NCBI GenBank assembly: GCA_963855995.1
Contig: OY979718.1
Coordinates: 32,430,982 to 32,494,981, forward strand
Direction of reading: 5' to 3'
DNA: 64,000 nt
From: Muricea muricata
Taxonomy: Eukaryota; Cnidaria; Anthozoa; Malacalcyonacea; Plexauridae
Positions 11,165 to 23,239 of this stretch are shown one piece after another. Every line of letters starts with the position of its first letter. The stretch's first letter is position 1. The notes beneath the pieces are model-generated. The model searched no databases. It was not told the origin of the DNA and saw only the letters and a program-made list of their open reading frames with translations. A program made the translations under genes and the position numbers.

Positions 11165-11900
11165 TTTTCTATTATGAACTTTATATAGAATATAACGACG
11201 AACTGACAAGCATTTACACGAACGACAAAGATGACGGATAGTCTGAAGACCGAGAAAGCACCAAAGACGCACTGGCAAATGACGTAGACCTCGAAAAGAC
11301 ACAGTCGATCACATGATGGCTTGACACATCGGATCATTCCGACGAGCCCGAAACATTCCCGAATGCCCAACGAAGCGACACTATAGTAAAGAAAATGAGA
11401 ACGCGGGAATATATGAAAACACGTCGTGGATTGAAGTTTTACAGAAACTTTTTCCGAAACAGTCTTTCTATGTTAGAAATGATTTTGAAGGCTTACGACA
11501 ATGATTTAGTTCGAGCCACCGAATCACTGATCCTCGAAAATGGTATGCTTCGATTTCCAACTCCTCCGGTGAGTCCCAAAGATTGTACGAGTCCGTCGAT
11601 TTTTGTTACGTCTGAGTCCGAACAGTCTCCGAGCGACGCCCGATTGTCAGCATTTTCACCAGTGTCGATCACAATAGCCTTAATAGTCATAGCACAATAG
11701 TCTTAGCCTTATTCACGTCCAGTGTTGCTGCCCACTCTACCTTCACACGTGATACCACCATTTACCCCTGCTATGTTTTCTACTCGCTCAATGATCAGGC
11801 CTTACATTCTCCCCCGGCGAAATCATATCAGCATGCCGCTTCGTCCGTATATGAGACCCCATGCTGGGGGAGGGGGGGGGGGTTAATGCTTCATTCTGCA
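11165..11900 (+). pseudogene. DMRT-like relic with DMA domain, copy 1
   Basis: A candidate acceptor (aactttatatag) is followed by an acidic stretch (ELTSIYTNDKDDG, later ANDVDLEKT) with stops. Next come SWIEVLQKLFPKQ (from about 11427) and, one frame over, SMLEMILKAYDNDLVRATES. Together these align residue by residue with the DMA domain of DMRT-A type transcription factors (pattern PxDILxxIFPxQ, then SVLELVLQGCGGDVVQAIEQ). A Pro/Ser-rich tail follows (FPTPPVSPKD, then PPFTPAMFSTRSM and SMPLRPYMRPH). The break between the two halves of the DMA domain is shared with copy 2, so the gene was dead, or joined differently, before duplication. No DM DNA-binding domain is found in the window. Identification rests on the DMA match only. 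Confidence 0.55.
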
Positions 11901-12750
11901 AATGGACGCAAGACGCGCACGTGCAGTAGATGTTCGCCTTCAGATCAGTTTAATAATATAATTTAATATACTGTGAAGTAGTACCGTGTCTAAATAAAGT
12001 TGAAGTTGAAGTTGAAGTTTCTAGTCATTGTGGAAAATCCTCGAGAATGCGTGTTTGTGTACACATTCTGTGTGTGTATACATTGTAAAATTAGGTTGTT
12101 TTTGTGAAATATATGTTAAAAATGCAGTAAAACTGTTGGATTCAGTGTTTGTGAACTATTTGTACTCGCGTAAAAGGAAAAAGTAAGCCTTAGTTATCGG
12201 AGATTACGGTTGATAGACTCGATGGTTTCTTTTCTCATTCCCGTTCAGCGATGTTGAGTTATGCGACCTGCTGGTTTACTGCATTGCAGTCATTAAAGTT
12301 TAACCGGAGCAAATAAGCGAGTTGAAGAGAAGTTACGCAAACTCTCGCTTCTCAACTCTCATCCATAGTGTGATCGCGCCTAGTTAGATTATTTCATTCT
12401 ATTTTTAACTTCCCATCTCCTCCATATGGCTTCGAAAAGGAATCGGTCAAAATTAATCTGTCGTTTTAACTTCTTGTGCTTGTATTTCATTTTATCCGTA
12501 ATGCCATGGCGCTCAAATAATTTTGCTATTATTTTTAACCAAAAAAGACTAGTCAAGAAAAAATTTTCAAAACTGACAATCGTTGAGTTTTCTTATGTGA
12601 AACATTAGGTTTTTAGATGTGTTTCATGATTAAGAACAATGATTATGAACAAATCCTTTTAATAAATCTTCACCAGCAAAAAAGCATATTAATTTCAGGG
12701 TCCTGTTTTTATTTCCCAGCTCAATTTTGACTAAATCCCAAAGCTCAAGG
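11901..12750. other. Duplicated 3' flank of the DMRT-like relic
   Basis: It is matched by about 24836-25860. It contains AATAAAG followed by a short (GTTGAA)n tract near 11994-12018 and a TG-rich patch. A 60-codon frame at 12426 is not conserved in copy 2. It may be old 3' UTR plus spacer. Confidence 0.5.
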
Positions 12751-12813
12751 GAGTAACCATCAAGTTTGACAGCACCATTAATGATAGTGCTGTCGAACTT
12801 GATGGTTACTCTC
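12751..12813. repeat. Inverted repeat at the 5' edge of LINE A
   Basis: GAGTAACCATCAAGTTTGAC (12751 on) is inverted at the beginning of the LINE A endonuclease (TCGAACTTGATGGTTACTC, to 12813). The arms are about 25 bp and the loop is short. The left arm is an inverted scrap of the LINE's own 5' coding sequence, as produced by 5' inversion during target-primed reverse transcription. The left arm is also in copy 2. Confidence 0.7.
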
Positions 12814-14915
12814 TTGTTAGACGTGATCGAGTTAATAAGTTGGAAGTAGGCGTGTGTGCATATGATAAATCATCTATTCCTTTTAAAGTATTGCCTGATT
12901 TATAAGATGAATGTTTCGAAATCGAATCCCTATGATTATATTTAAGATCGTATAAACTTCCTCGATGTTTTTCATGCTTAATAGTGTGTGTTATTCATCA
13001 TCCACCAGCTAATGACAATAATACCCTGATCGACCATATCACTTCAAAACTGGATTTAACTCTTACAAAACACCCCAACGCAGGAATCGTTTTGGTCGGT
13101 GACTTTAATATATGTCCGGTTTCATTATTATTTAGACATTTCGGGCTTTAACAAATCGTCAAGCAACCCACAAGGAAAAACGTTACCCTAGATTTAATTC
13201 TCACGAATATGTCTGACTGGTGCAATTCTACATCAGTTATTTCCCCTATCAAATTAAGCGATCATAACTCTGTGGTATGTACCCTTAACAGAAGTCTAGC
13301 TAAAAACGTGACCAATAAAGTGACAATTAGGTGTAATAAGCATGTTAATAAGGCAGTTTTCGGAAAATGGTTAGCCATATATAATTGGTGCACCTTGTAT
13401 CGTTCTGTTACATGTGAAAACAAGTTAGATATTTTCATGAAAGTCATTAATACTGGGCTGGATTCTTTTTTTCCATGTAAAGCTATCAAACTACATATAC
13501 TAATGATAAACCATGGGTGACGCCTGAATTTAAAGAAATTATTAAAGACAGGCAAAAAGTGTATCATGATGGAAAAATCCAAAAGTACAACTATTTACGC
13601 AATTTAGCAAACAGGGAAAGGAAACAACTAAGGTCCAACTATCTCGATAAGAAAATGGATCAGCTTAAATCTAACCCTAACCTCCAAAAGTGGTGGGATT
13701 GCGTAAAACAACTTGCTGGGTACCCAAAGAGACGGGCAATATCGTCCAGGGTTCTAGATCATGAGATTTTTACTGGGGATGCTTTAACAAATAAAATTAA
13801 CGACTTCTTTACATCCAATACCAATGAAGTCACACCATTACAGCCAGAACCTTCCGAAAATCAGTTTGAATTTAACGAATGCTACATCGAACCTCAATTT
13901 ATTGTTGATCAAGAAAGTGTGTTTGACAAACTGTCTAATATTTCTATTTCGAAGGCTCAGATGGCATACCAAATTGGGTCCATAAAGATTACGCGTATAT
14001 CTTAGCCTTGCCAGTTGCCTCACTGTTAAATGTTTCGATACAGCAACAACATGTTCCCACAGTATGGAAGAAAGCGGAAGTTATTCCAGTTCCCAAAACA
14101 TCAGTACCTGCAGATATTACAACCGTCCTATTTCCTTGACACCTACCTTATCCAAAATTTATGAATCATTTGTATCCGATTGGTTGATTAGTTCAATCAA
14201 AAATAAAATCGACAAGAGGTAGTTTGGTTCTCTGAAAAATTCTTCAACAACCCATAATTTAATTAGTTTGGTACATCACCTTCTAAAGGAAACCGAGACG
14301 TCAAAATGTGCCGTAAGAGTATTTTTGCTTGATTTTTCTAAGGCATTTGACTTAATAGACCATGACATTTTGCTACGCAAGTTAGTAGATTTAAACGACT
14401 ATTCTTAATTGGATTAAAAGTTTTTTAACTGAACGCAGACAATGCGTGAGGCTGGGTAGTTGTTCCTCGAGTTGGAGAACGTTAAACGGAGGAGTGCCAC
14501 AAGGAACTGTTTTAGGACCTGTTCTTTTCCTAGTGATGATAAATGATCTTCTTGCCAAATGGCCTGATAGATGGAAGTACGTTGACGATAGTATCGCTGC
14601 TGAAAGTGCCATGCCGGATTGTAACAGTAAACTCCAGGATCTTGTAGATTATATTTATAGCTGGACTGTTAAAAATAATATGAAGTTAAATGTGACTAAA
14701 TGCAAAGAAATGGTTGTCGACTTCAGTAAGGGAAAGCGGAATTTTCCATTGCTAGTAATCGATAATATTAAGGTTGAACGTGTTAATTCTGCCCGAATTC
14801 AGGGCGTAATAATATGAATTGGCGTGAGCACGTTACTAAAATTCTTAAGAAAGCAGGAAGAGATTGCATATGCTTAGGTTACTGAAACGAGCTAACGCCG
14901 ACATAAACTTTGGAT
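12780..14915 (+). mobile_element. LINE A (CR1/L2/Jockey-like), endonuclease and RT, 3' truncated, copy 1
   Basis: An apurinic-type endonuclease begins with AVELDGYSLVRRDRVNK and includes IVLVGDFN (GDFN metal-binding motif, about 13090) and LSDHNSVVCTL (H of the SDH motif, about 13260). The linker follows in another frame at 13517-14005. RT parts are FLLDFSKAFDLIDHDILL (about 14330), QCVRLGS, then GGVPQGTVLGPVLF and KYVDDSI (catalytic DD) in the open frame 14446-14817. At least four frame changes and several stops separate the parts. The copy ends abruptly near 14915 at CTAACGCCGAC. The missing 3' end exists in copy 2 (31535-32235). Confidence 0.85.
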
Positions 14916-15100
14916 TACCACAAAGCCAAGCCAGGTTTGAGTTTCGATCAATTCTCATGATCAATTTATCACTAATTAACTATCCTGATAAATCTATCGC
15001 TACATTTATGCATGTCTGCATGTCTTGCAATTTTGTATAAAGAATGCTTATTTTCCACTTTCCGTGTTTTCCCCCTTTATGAACCAACTTTTCTGAACAG

Positions 15101-18100
15101 TGTGTTCCGTTCAGGCCAGTGACAAAATCCAATGCATTTTTGGTGAAGTTGGAGGATAGCATATTAACCTCGAAGATTATGCGAATGGATTCCCTATTTC
15201 CTGCAACATTTCGTGTTGGTCATGGTCTATTGATTGGAATGAACACCGAGATTACGGAAAGCTGTACTACTATGGTGTTCACACAAGCCTCCGCGCGTAA
15301 TTTGCCCAAGCTGGAAAATTATTGCGAGGATATAAGTATCCTATTACACCAAAAGTAAGTCACTGACTCGTATTTTGTCTTTTCATGATAAAAAATCATT
15401 GGACTCTCTACTTCCTGTTGTTGATATGCATATTTATTATATGACTTAATAAAATGGTGCAAGCTGGTTGGTTGATTACCGTTCTGAAAAAAGTCCTTTT
15501 GTCATCTCAAGGATTTCATCGGGCCCACACGTAAAATCATTATACAAATAAATTATAAAAAGAAGCAAAAGCTTATTACGCCGTAGTCCCCGTACCTAAA
15601 TAAAGAAGAAAAACGGCCCAAATCCCACATTTCAAGGCGACGATAATGCCGAACTAAACAACAACCGGAAAATGTTCGACAAACTGTTCAGAACATGTCG
15701 CAAATATGGTTTTTACAATATTTTAATGGCTTTATTTTGCATGGGACTCTTGCAATTGTTGTTTATCACGAAAAAAGTCGATCATTTATTATTTCTTTAT
15801 AATTATATATGTATTTATTTAGATTAAATTTAATTTTATAATTGGAGCAATTTTATTGTTGTGTTAGTGTTATATAGGGCTGAACATTTCGGGCAGCAAA
15901 ATTGTTTGAATTGTTTCCTGATCTTTTTACAAAGTCAGCACAAATTCCAACGTAACAAAGCCATATAATAAATCCCTTGTTAACCTCCTTTGCGCGATCT
16001 GTGCGGGAAATTGCTTTAGGGTTTTTTCGGTTTTTAAACCACCGAGCAATATATTCCCATGTACACCCTGCCCCGGTTAATAACTCCTTATTACAACACT
16101 TTGGAATTCTTGAGGGTTTAATCTTGCCTTGTTGATTAGTAAGTGAATTCTGGGCCTTTTCTTCAGGGTATTATCATGCAGTCATGTTGACTGGGGGTTA
16201 AAGGGAAATAGCAACATAATTTTTTATCGTCTCATTTAAAAGAGTCTCCAAAACAATCTACAGAAGTCTATTACAGAATTTTTATACCTGCTTTACCTAA
16301 TGAGATATTTTGATTAGAATTATGAAGTTTTCCGCCATCTTGGATATTTGTTGATATGCATAATACGTCACAACTGGGGTCACGCTATTCTATTTTCGTA
16401 TGAAACAATGATTAATATGCGCCCATAGCCGCACGTACTGTAAGTGCTCTCGACTAAAACGAACTGAAATGGTTTTAAACAATATTTGATTGTTTGTAGG
16501 TATTTGGGAGCAGCTTTAAATGGTTTATCGCTGTTGTGACGTCACCAAAACATAGTTTTGTTGCCATTTCCCTTTAAACTTTGAGTTTCTCCACACCTTC
16601 AGAAATACTGGTACAACGACAGTCCTGTCGCCACTTACCTCTATTGTTTACTTATGGGACGAACCTGGTGGGGATCTTACGTTACTTTGGCAACCTGAAA
16701 ACTTTCGAAAGAACTTCCTTTAAATAAGGTATTCAGTTAAAACCTTGATACTTTTGTAACACCAATCTCTATATAAAAAACAAAAGAATTTGGGAATGGA
16801 ACAAAAAGAAACCAACAGTGAAAGCTTGAAGCACATGAACTGAATATGTCAGAAATATCAACAGCAATATATCCTATAATAAATGTGGTGTGCTTTTTTC
16901 TCTTCAGGATGGTTTTGGAACGGTGATGCAGCACAGCAGGCGTAAAAAGGCTTCCAACGTGTCAAGTAGCATGAGCTGCATGGGAAAGTGTTCGTCAAAA
17001 AGGTCATCTGAATATGTTAAACCCACTGACCACGAGGCAAGCAGGCTTAGAATCGATTTGCCTAGCGCTGAGAAAACTTTTTTTTGGACTTCCTTCCTGG
17101 ATGGTTTTCAGAGGGTCATAATCTTTACTGATGATCCTATATGCGCAAAGGAAACGATCAAGGTAGGATACCATTTAGGCATTCCAAAAGTATGCCCAAT
17201 GTATATTGTGAGCCAGCAGTTATAAAATGAATATTGTTTGTGTTAATGTTATATTCACAAACTTTACCAATATAACTTACTCTGCACTATACATTTCAGC
17301 ATTGCCAAGGAGAGCCTGTCTCAACGGAAATATTTTTATCACTGAATGGTGTTAGATTACCTTTGGTCAACCAAAAACAGATTGAGGTTGTTCATTTAGG
17401 TATTTCCAGGTATGTAATGCATCCACCCTTTCCAGACTTGTTACAATACAACATGCTACATGGTGCAATGAACTTTTCACTAATGTTGAAAAAAACTGCT
17501 ATCAGTTCGAAAAAGACAAAATACGTCACAATCAAGATTTTTCACTGCATTAAATGCAGAACATTTTGCGCCATCTAAGAATGAGCTGTGAATGACATTT
17601 ATTGGTATTTTTATAATTTCTCGGAAAGCAGTTAATGTAACATAATCTGTGTTTGAGCCACCATAGATTTTATAGTAAGACTGTGGTGCTTATAATTCTA
17701 GGTTTTTGGTATTATAGTCAGTAAAATACACATTGGTTTGATAAATATCCTATTTCATTATTTCATGTAGCTGGATGCGTGTGGGTGCGTTTCCCAAAGA
17801 GTTTTTATCTTTTTGCCCATTACAATTTTCTGCATTTGTAGCGCAACGTCTATTTGGGAGGTAGAGAAATCGCCGGAGAAATGGAAAGTTCTCAATGTGG
17901 AGACATCTTCTCTCTTAGAAGAAGCTTGGAGAAACAACATTCGTGTAAAAAAACTAGAGAAAGATGTCGAGGTATAACGTTGAACGTCGTGTCAATTATG
18001 AACATTATATTTTGAATACTGAACAATTTTGATACGAAGTATGGTGTGTGTTGTTGTTTATTTTCTATACAAGTAAACTGTTTGATGTCATCCATCACCA

Positions 18101-18983
18101 TTTACTTACCCCGCATTGCTATGCCGATGACACAGAGTTACATCTGGCATTTAATCCACGTAGTAAGTAAGCAGCTTGCCAAAGTTAACAATGTCACTCT
18201 AACTATTGGTCAATCTGTAATTTCGCCATCCGAAGAAACCTATCAGGAACATGGGCGCTTGGTTTGACTGTACTTTTAACTTGAATCGTCATGTTAATAA
18301 GACCTGTAGAAGCGCTTGCATAACATAAGAAGAATTCGTAAGCACTTCAGCAGATAATCAACAGAGAAACTCATCCATGCCTTTGTCACCAGTTAGTTGC
18401 CTAAATAATTGCAATGGACTGTTGTATGGGCTGCCCGACAATGCTGTTGTCAAATTACAACGTGTTCAGAAGGCTGCCGCAAGGATTCTCTACTGTGCAC
18501 CTCGGTTTAGCCATATTACTCCGTTGTTATACGAGTTACACTGGTTGCCAGTTAAGTATGGAGTTGAATGTAAGTTAATTATACTTACGTTTAAGAGAGG
18601 TTCAGATTTGGCTCCCAGTACCTCTACCGCTACCTTATTAATCTATCCGTCGACCAATCAGATGTGTCGGACCTACCCGATTAACCAATCAAATTGTGTA
18701 AAAATCAGGAAAAGGTAGCGGCAGCGGTAGAGGAATTCAAATCTGAACCTCTCTATATTAGGCAAAGGGGTTGATGACATCAGTTTCGTTAAGGTCGATT
18801 GTCTGCTAGGTTTTGAATGGGAAGTTAAAGAGATATGTGCTTTTATAGGTCGATTTTGATACTATGTCTTTGATCAAGCTTTATCGCGGCTCATTGAACA
18901 GACGATACGAGCCTGGGCTTTGGGTTCGTTATTCAGTGTCGATGAATTACGAGAATTTCTGTGTCAAAGTTCACCGTGTTCAG
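15101..18983 (+). CDS. VPS13-family lipid-transfer protein, five internal exons
   Basis: VPS13 proteins are bridge-like lipid transporters at membrane contact sites. The exons are 15101-15354, about 16945-17162 (5' edge uncertain, could be 16908), 17300-17409, 17842-17971 and 18849-18983. All but the start of exon 2 have clear AG/GT borders, and phases agree from exon 2 to exon 5. Diagnostic segments: DGFQRVIIFTDD (exon 2), EIFLSLNGVRLPLVN and EVVHLGIS (exon 3), SIWEVEKSPEKWKVL (exon 4), then VDFDTMSLIKLYRGSLNRRY and EPGLWVRYSV ending KVHRVQ (exon 5). This order is that of the region after the SHR-binding domain in VPS13A/C/D-type proteins. Exon 1 (FRVGHGLLIGMNTEIT) is less certain. No stops or frameshifts occur. 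Neighbouring exons were not found on either side, so the gene is partial here, or this is a fragment. Paralogue not assigned. Confidence 0.8.
15361..16201. other. Intron of the VPS13-family gene, no further feature
   Basis: AT-rich DNA between exon 1 and the TTAA-flanked MITE. No frame or repeat is recognised. Confidence 0.5.
16202..16573. mobile_element. TTAA-flanked MITE (piggyBac-like)
   Basis: The ends AGGGAAATAGCAACA and, inverted, AGGGAAATGGCAACA are each bordered by TTAA (16198-16201 and 16574-16577), the piggyBac target. Length is 372 bp with no coding capacity. It sits in the intron between the first two VPS13-type exons. A similar end (TTGCCAATGTCCCTTAA) occurs near 21260. Confidence 0.7.
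18100..18830 (+). mobile_element. L2/CR1-like LINE 3' fragment in a VPS13 intron
   Basis: The + strand gives HCYADDTELHLAFNPRS (catalytic YADD), then after frame changes CLNNCNGLLYGLPDNAVVKL and KAAARILYCAPRFSHITPL. These are the conserved post-RT blocks of coral-type L2/CR1 LINEs. The copy is interrupted by a palindromic MITE at 18594-18754. It lies wholly in the intron before the last recognised VPS13-type exon. Confidence 0.8.
18594..18754. repeat. 161-bp palindromic MITE inside the LINE fragment
   Basis: AGAGAGGTTCAGATTTG at the left is inverted at the right end (CAAATCTGAACCTCTCT). An inner pair, CCTCTACCGCTACCTT and AAGGTAGCGGCAGCGGTAG, lengthens the arms to about 45 bp. LINE coding sequence resumes after it. 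The target duplication is unclear. Confidence 0.75.
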
Positions 18984-19378
18984 GTATTCTTCTTTATATT
19001 GCGTACGGTAGAGGATGAATAGAGATTACTGCTTGGTTGGCGAGTGCGTACGATCCAACCACGTAGTAATGTGTTTATCCCATACATATAGAGATTATTT
19101 AGACAAGGGAAGGCGATATCGAAGGCGAACAAGTCGAAACAAAATATTGAAGTCTCAAAGCAAATTCATACCGTTTATTTCATTATTATTTGGCCTAAAT
19201 AGTGAGTCAAAGCTCTTCTTTTTTCTTTTTCATGTTTTTCATTCGAAAATTTCTTCTTGTTGACATAAAGCGAAATAACCCTTAATTTCGCGCCTTCCCC
19301 AACTCGGCGGCCTTGTTGTGAGCAAAATGGCTATCCGATTTTCTTTACTATGACAAAACTACACACCTCCATGGCATA
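18984..19378. other. Presumed VPS13 intron, no feature
   Basis: No continuation of the VPS13-type coding sequence was found after the donor at 18984. A short frame at 19015-19263 is judged random. Confidence 0.5.
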
Positions 19379-19685
<307 letters not shown>

Positions 19686-20529
19686 AAATTAGCAGTTCAA
19701 ACATTGCTAAGTTTATTTCGAGCTCCGCTGTTTGCATAAACCTTAAAGATGTTGGCCAATTTCACGATGTTTTGCACAGTATGTTTTGACTAATTACTAT
19801 GGATTACATTATGGAACACGTCGAACTCACAGAAAATCATGCACTCATGTGGGGAATCACCTAAATGTAGAGAGATCCTAGCAATGCTGGTGTAAAAATG
19901 TTGCTCATATATGCTGCTGCTAATATCTCCGATCTGGACAATTATGAAATATTTACACAAAGTAGGTGAAAATTTAATATTTTTATTCTCGCCTATATAT
20001 TTTAGAGTCGGATTTGGTCGCCATATTGAATTATAATTTGCATAATTTCAGCCATCTTGCGCCATATTTCTCGTAATGACTATTCAAATTTGGTGCGATA
20101 TGCCGTATGTAGGTGTTTGTCACTTACATGTTCATTCCTTCTTGTCCCCGCTTTTTTGTCAATTTGTAAGTGTCGTACCAGCATCGAATATACCTTTGAC
20201 AATTTTAATTTCTGAAAAACATTCGCATAATTATACAGTAGCTCCATGAATATTCGTTCTTCTCGCGCTACGATCCAGGCAGTTGGTTTAGGCACAATTG
20301 AGAAATCCTAAAGCGTGGTTTCCATTTGGTCGTAACTGCCGCAGCAAGGTCATTCAGTTCTCGACGATGTGATATGGTCTGTATCTAAACCTTTTCTTTT
20401 GTAGGCTGTATTAGTTTAGATTATGCAGTGTACATACTCTATCACATCAGTTACATGGTGGTATTCACGACATTCACGAATAAATGGAAACTAGGCTTTA
20501 GGATGCCTAAACTAAGTATTGTAACCATC
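19686..20529. other. No recognisable gene
   Basis: Intergenic or intronic DNA between the MITE and the palindrome. Only short chance frames (20080-20295, 20451-20666 on the minus strand) are present. Confidence 0.5.
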
Positions 20530-21208
20530 CATCTGTACTGTTGTAGACTATCTCTTTTAGTTCCGAAGTTATTCGCAAAAATGTGCAAAATATAAACTGC
20601 TGATTCAGCAAAAGTTGCGACGTCACTAGTTGGGTAAATAGGTTTAATAAATACATAAACGAGCATAGCTCAGTTATTATTCAGTGAAACTCAACAAAAT
20701 TTTGCACATGGATACTACATGACAAGAATCATCAAAAAACATTTCTAATTTTGTTGCCAAGGTAACACTGCCGTCCCCAGGCCCCTGATACGTAATTCCT
20801 ATAACTTGTTGTATTTATCCACGTAGACATTTTTTTCGAACAATGATCTTCCCATTGAACTTTAGGCATGCATATGTATAGCAGACAAACTTCGAATATC
20901 ATGTTGTTATGACCAGTTTCAGTATACAGCTATTTTATAAACATCCTGTGTGGAGCCTGGGGACGACAATGTTACCATAGCAACGACGTTAGAAATGTTT
21001 TTGGATGTATCTTGCAATGAAGTATCTGTGTACAAAAGTTTATCGAATTTGAGTAAATAATAACTGAGCTGTGCTCGTTTATGTATTTATTAAACCTACT
21101 TACCCAACTAGTGACGTCACAACTTTTGCTGAATCAGCAGTTTATATTTTGTAATTTTTGCAGATAACTTCGGAACTAAAAGAGATAGTCTATTACAGTA
21201 AACGGACA
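20530..21208. repeat. Large imperfect palindrome beside duplication copy 2
   Basis: The left arm is about 20530-20783 and the right arm about 20951-21208. Both contain GACTATCTCTTTTAGTTCCG, CTGATTCAGCAAAAGTTG, CTAGTTGGGTAAATAGG and CATAAACGAGCATAGCTCAG in opposite orientation. The centre of about 165 bp is unique. Identity between the arms is estimated by eye at 80-85%. It ends about 80 bp before the left edge of duplication copy 2. Confidence 0.85.
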
Positions 21209-21417
21209 ATCAACATACTTTTTTATGCTCTTTCACATGAAACAATAAAAATTTTTGTTGCCAATGTCCCTTAAGTTTTCATCCCTTAACAAGTGTCTGC
21301 ATCGGGTTAGCCGCTTAGCTACTGCGTATTATGATTTTAAGAGTTTTGTTGAAAAACTGATATTATTTTTGTGCTTCACATATAGTTTTTCACCCAAAGA
21401 TCTCTAACGTAGCTGAA

Positions 21418-22259
21418 ATGGACTTAAAAAGTTATACGAATATCATTTTCTTGACAACTTTTGTACCTGCTGTTGTCATAATTTTCATTGGTTCCATTGT
21501 TTGGTGGTTTCATCGAAAAAGTGAAGCGTTAATGCTCATCGTCATGAAAGGCATCATCACCAGAAAAAATGCCGACCGCAGACCAACCTACTCGTCTGCA
21601 ACAGGAAATTTCCCTCATCAAGTCGACGACATTTTTTCTTGCAATCTGTCCTAATAGTTTCCGCATGCGTCCAGTTCCTCTTTCTTCTCGCCATTACTGA
21701 TGTTACCTACCAATGTATTCACGATCCAGACGTAGATTGTTTTAAAAAGAAAGATAATGAGTAATTATCTGACACCAATGATTACGATGAGTTGCCCGTG
21801 AACTGTTCATCGATATCGAGTGACGACTTCGTCATTTGCTACCGTATTAGTGCGTTTGATCCCGAAAGAGCATTCATTGGCGCTGCTGCTGGATACCTAT
21901 TGTTTAAAATGCTAAATTTTTCCTTTCTTCTCGTGTCGCATTTCATGATTTGGATGGCAGCAAAGGTTAAGAGGGTCACTTTCTTGTGCTTTAAGAGTGT
22001 GCTCTTTTTGATCATTTTTATTGTGCTGTTTGTTCCGCTCATTTTGAGAGTATATGTGGACGAAGTCGAATCAGCTGTTCGAAAATTGTCCTTTACAGCA
22101 TTTGTACAAGCCACCATCATTGGCCTAGTCGTCAACTATTTCGTGATATATCCTCCATGGGAAGAGTTCAGTGAGGCTGAAGAATATTATGGAGAGGTAA
22201 CTTCAGCCAACAATGCTGGTGCACGTGAGAAGGAAATGGGCGAAACTAATGTAATTTAG
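21418..22259 (+). pseudogene. Orphan multi-pass membrane protein gene, copy 2
   Basis: It starts MDLKSYTNIIFLTT at 21418. Relative to copy 1 it has a one-base deletion near 21593 and an in-frame TAA at 21762-21764. From 21792 the frame is open again: VNCSSISSDDFVICYRI, TM3 (GAAAGYLLFKMLNFSFLL), TM4 (SVLFLIIFIVLFVPLILRV), then a fifth hydrophobic segment (FVQATIIGLVVNYFVIY) and an acidic tail (PPWEEFSEAEEYYGEV) ending ETNVI. This copy preserves the full C-terminus lost in copy 1, so the ancestral protein had about 280 residues and five hydrophobic segments. The loop cysteines are conserved in both copies. Each copy is broken differently, so an intact paralogue probably exists elsewhere. Function unknown. 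Confidence 0.8.
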
Positions 22260-22317
22260 AACTATTTTTAGAAAAGGCCGGTATAAATTCGCGCAAGATT
22301 CGAATTATTTTTGAGAC

Positions 22318-22323
22318 AATAAA
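22318..22323 (+). promoter_or_regulatory. Candidate polyadenylation signal AATAAA
   Basis: AATAAA lies about 60 bases after the stop codon of the copy 2 membrane-protein gene, a usual place for a 3' end signal. The corresponding segment is deleted in copy 1. Confidence 0.45.
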
Positions 22324-22904
22324 GCTGTTACTAAGCAATTATTACATAATATTATTAACAATGAAATAGCCTAAAAACTAAAATAACCCATTTAAAACAT
22401 CATTTCCTTTGAAACCTTTATTTACAACAAAGAGATAATACTCAAATAGTAGAAGAACGTGGAGAATTTTTTGAACACCAATAATAGTCTAAACAAAACG
22501 TTTCCTTAAAATGATGTTAATGGCATGTTTAAATATCAGCACATAGGATGACAGAGTTAAGTATATACAGTACATTAGTCGTAGGAAAATGAATAGAGTA
22601 TGTGTCTATGAAATATAGCTTGATAATCGAAGTGATGATCGGGTGGTTTGTCGAACGATTGATACAGCCCGTGCAAAGATTGTTGAAAACTAAGAATCTT
22701 CTGGTCTTGACAAAATTTCAAACAAGGTGTTAAAAATGGCGGCACGCGATTGCACCTTCCTTTAATAAAACTAAAATTTTTGATAAATTTCTTTGTATTT
22801 GAATATTTATAAACGAATAGAAGGGATTAATAGCATCACCGGTCGATAAGAATGGCGCAAAGCGTGAGCCGAGTAATTAAAGGCTGATATCTGTGATCTG
22901 AACG

Positions 22905-23095
22905 GTTTCGATGATCTTTGAGAAAACTGTTTTCGACCAACTTAAGAGATATTTTAACGACAGGAACCCGTTGACTGCCTGTCAGTCCGGATTTCGTTCA
23001 CTACTTGGTACGGTAAGAGCCTTGTTGGGTTACCGATAGCTGGTCGGTTAATATAGATAATGGCTTTTGATACGATTGAGCATCAAATTATTTAC
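22905..23095 (+). mobile_element. CR1/L2-like RT fragment inside duplication copy 2
   Basis: The counterpart of 9990-10250 (TACQSGFRSL and AFDTIEHQIIYR can be read). It has lost about 40 bases in the middle relative to copy 1. Confidence 0.75.
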
Positions 23096-23239
23096 CGAAA
23101 CTGAAGAATTATGCTAAAACGCAAAAATGTAAAGTTAATGTCCTCCCCTCAAGTTAGAGGTCAGTTAAGTGCGGTAGCCCGACTGGCTCTCAAATTTGAC
23201 ATGAGTAAAGTGCGGTATACTTTAATTAATCAACTACAT

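Larger units (their letters stand above)
4790..14915 (+). repeat. Segmental duplication, copy 1
   Basis: From about 4790 (clear from AAGTGTCTGCATCGGG at 4800) the sequence matches 21280 onward base for base with few changes. The match runs through the membrane-protein gene, the 3' flank, an RT fragment, a DMRT-like relic and LINE A. Copy 1 has an extra hAT element (5301-9213) and lacks about 345 bp of the gene's 3' end. Copy 2 lacks most of the LINE A endonuclease region and has a MITE, LINE B and another hAT. Both copies have the same orientation, about 16.5 kb apart. Confidence 0.9.
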
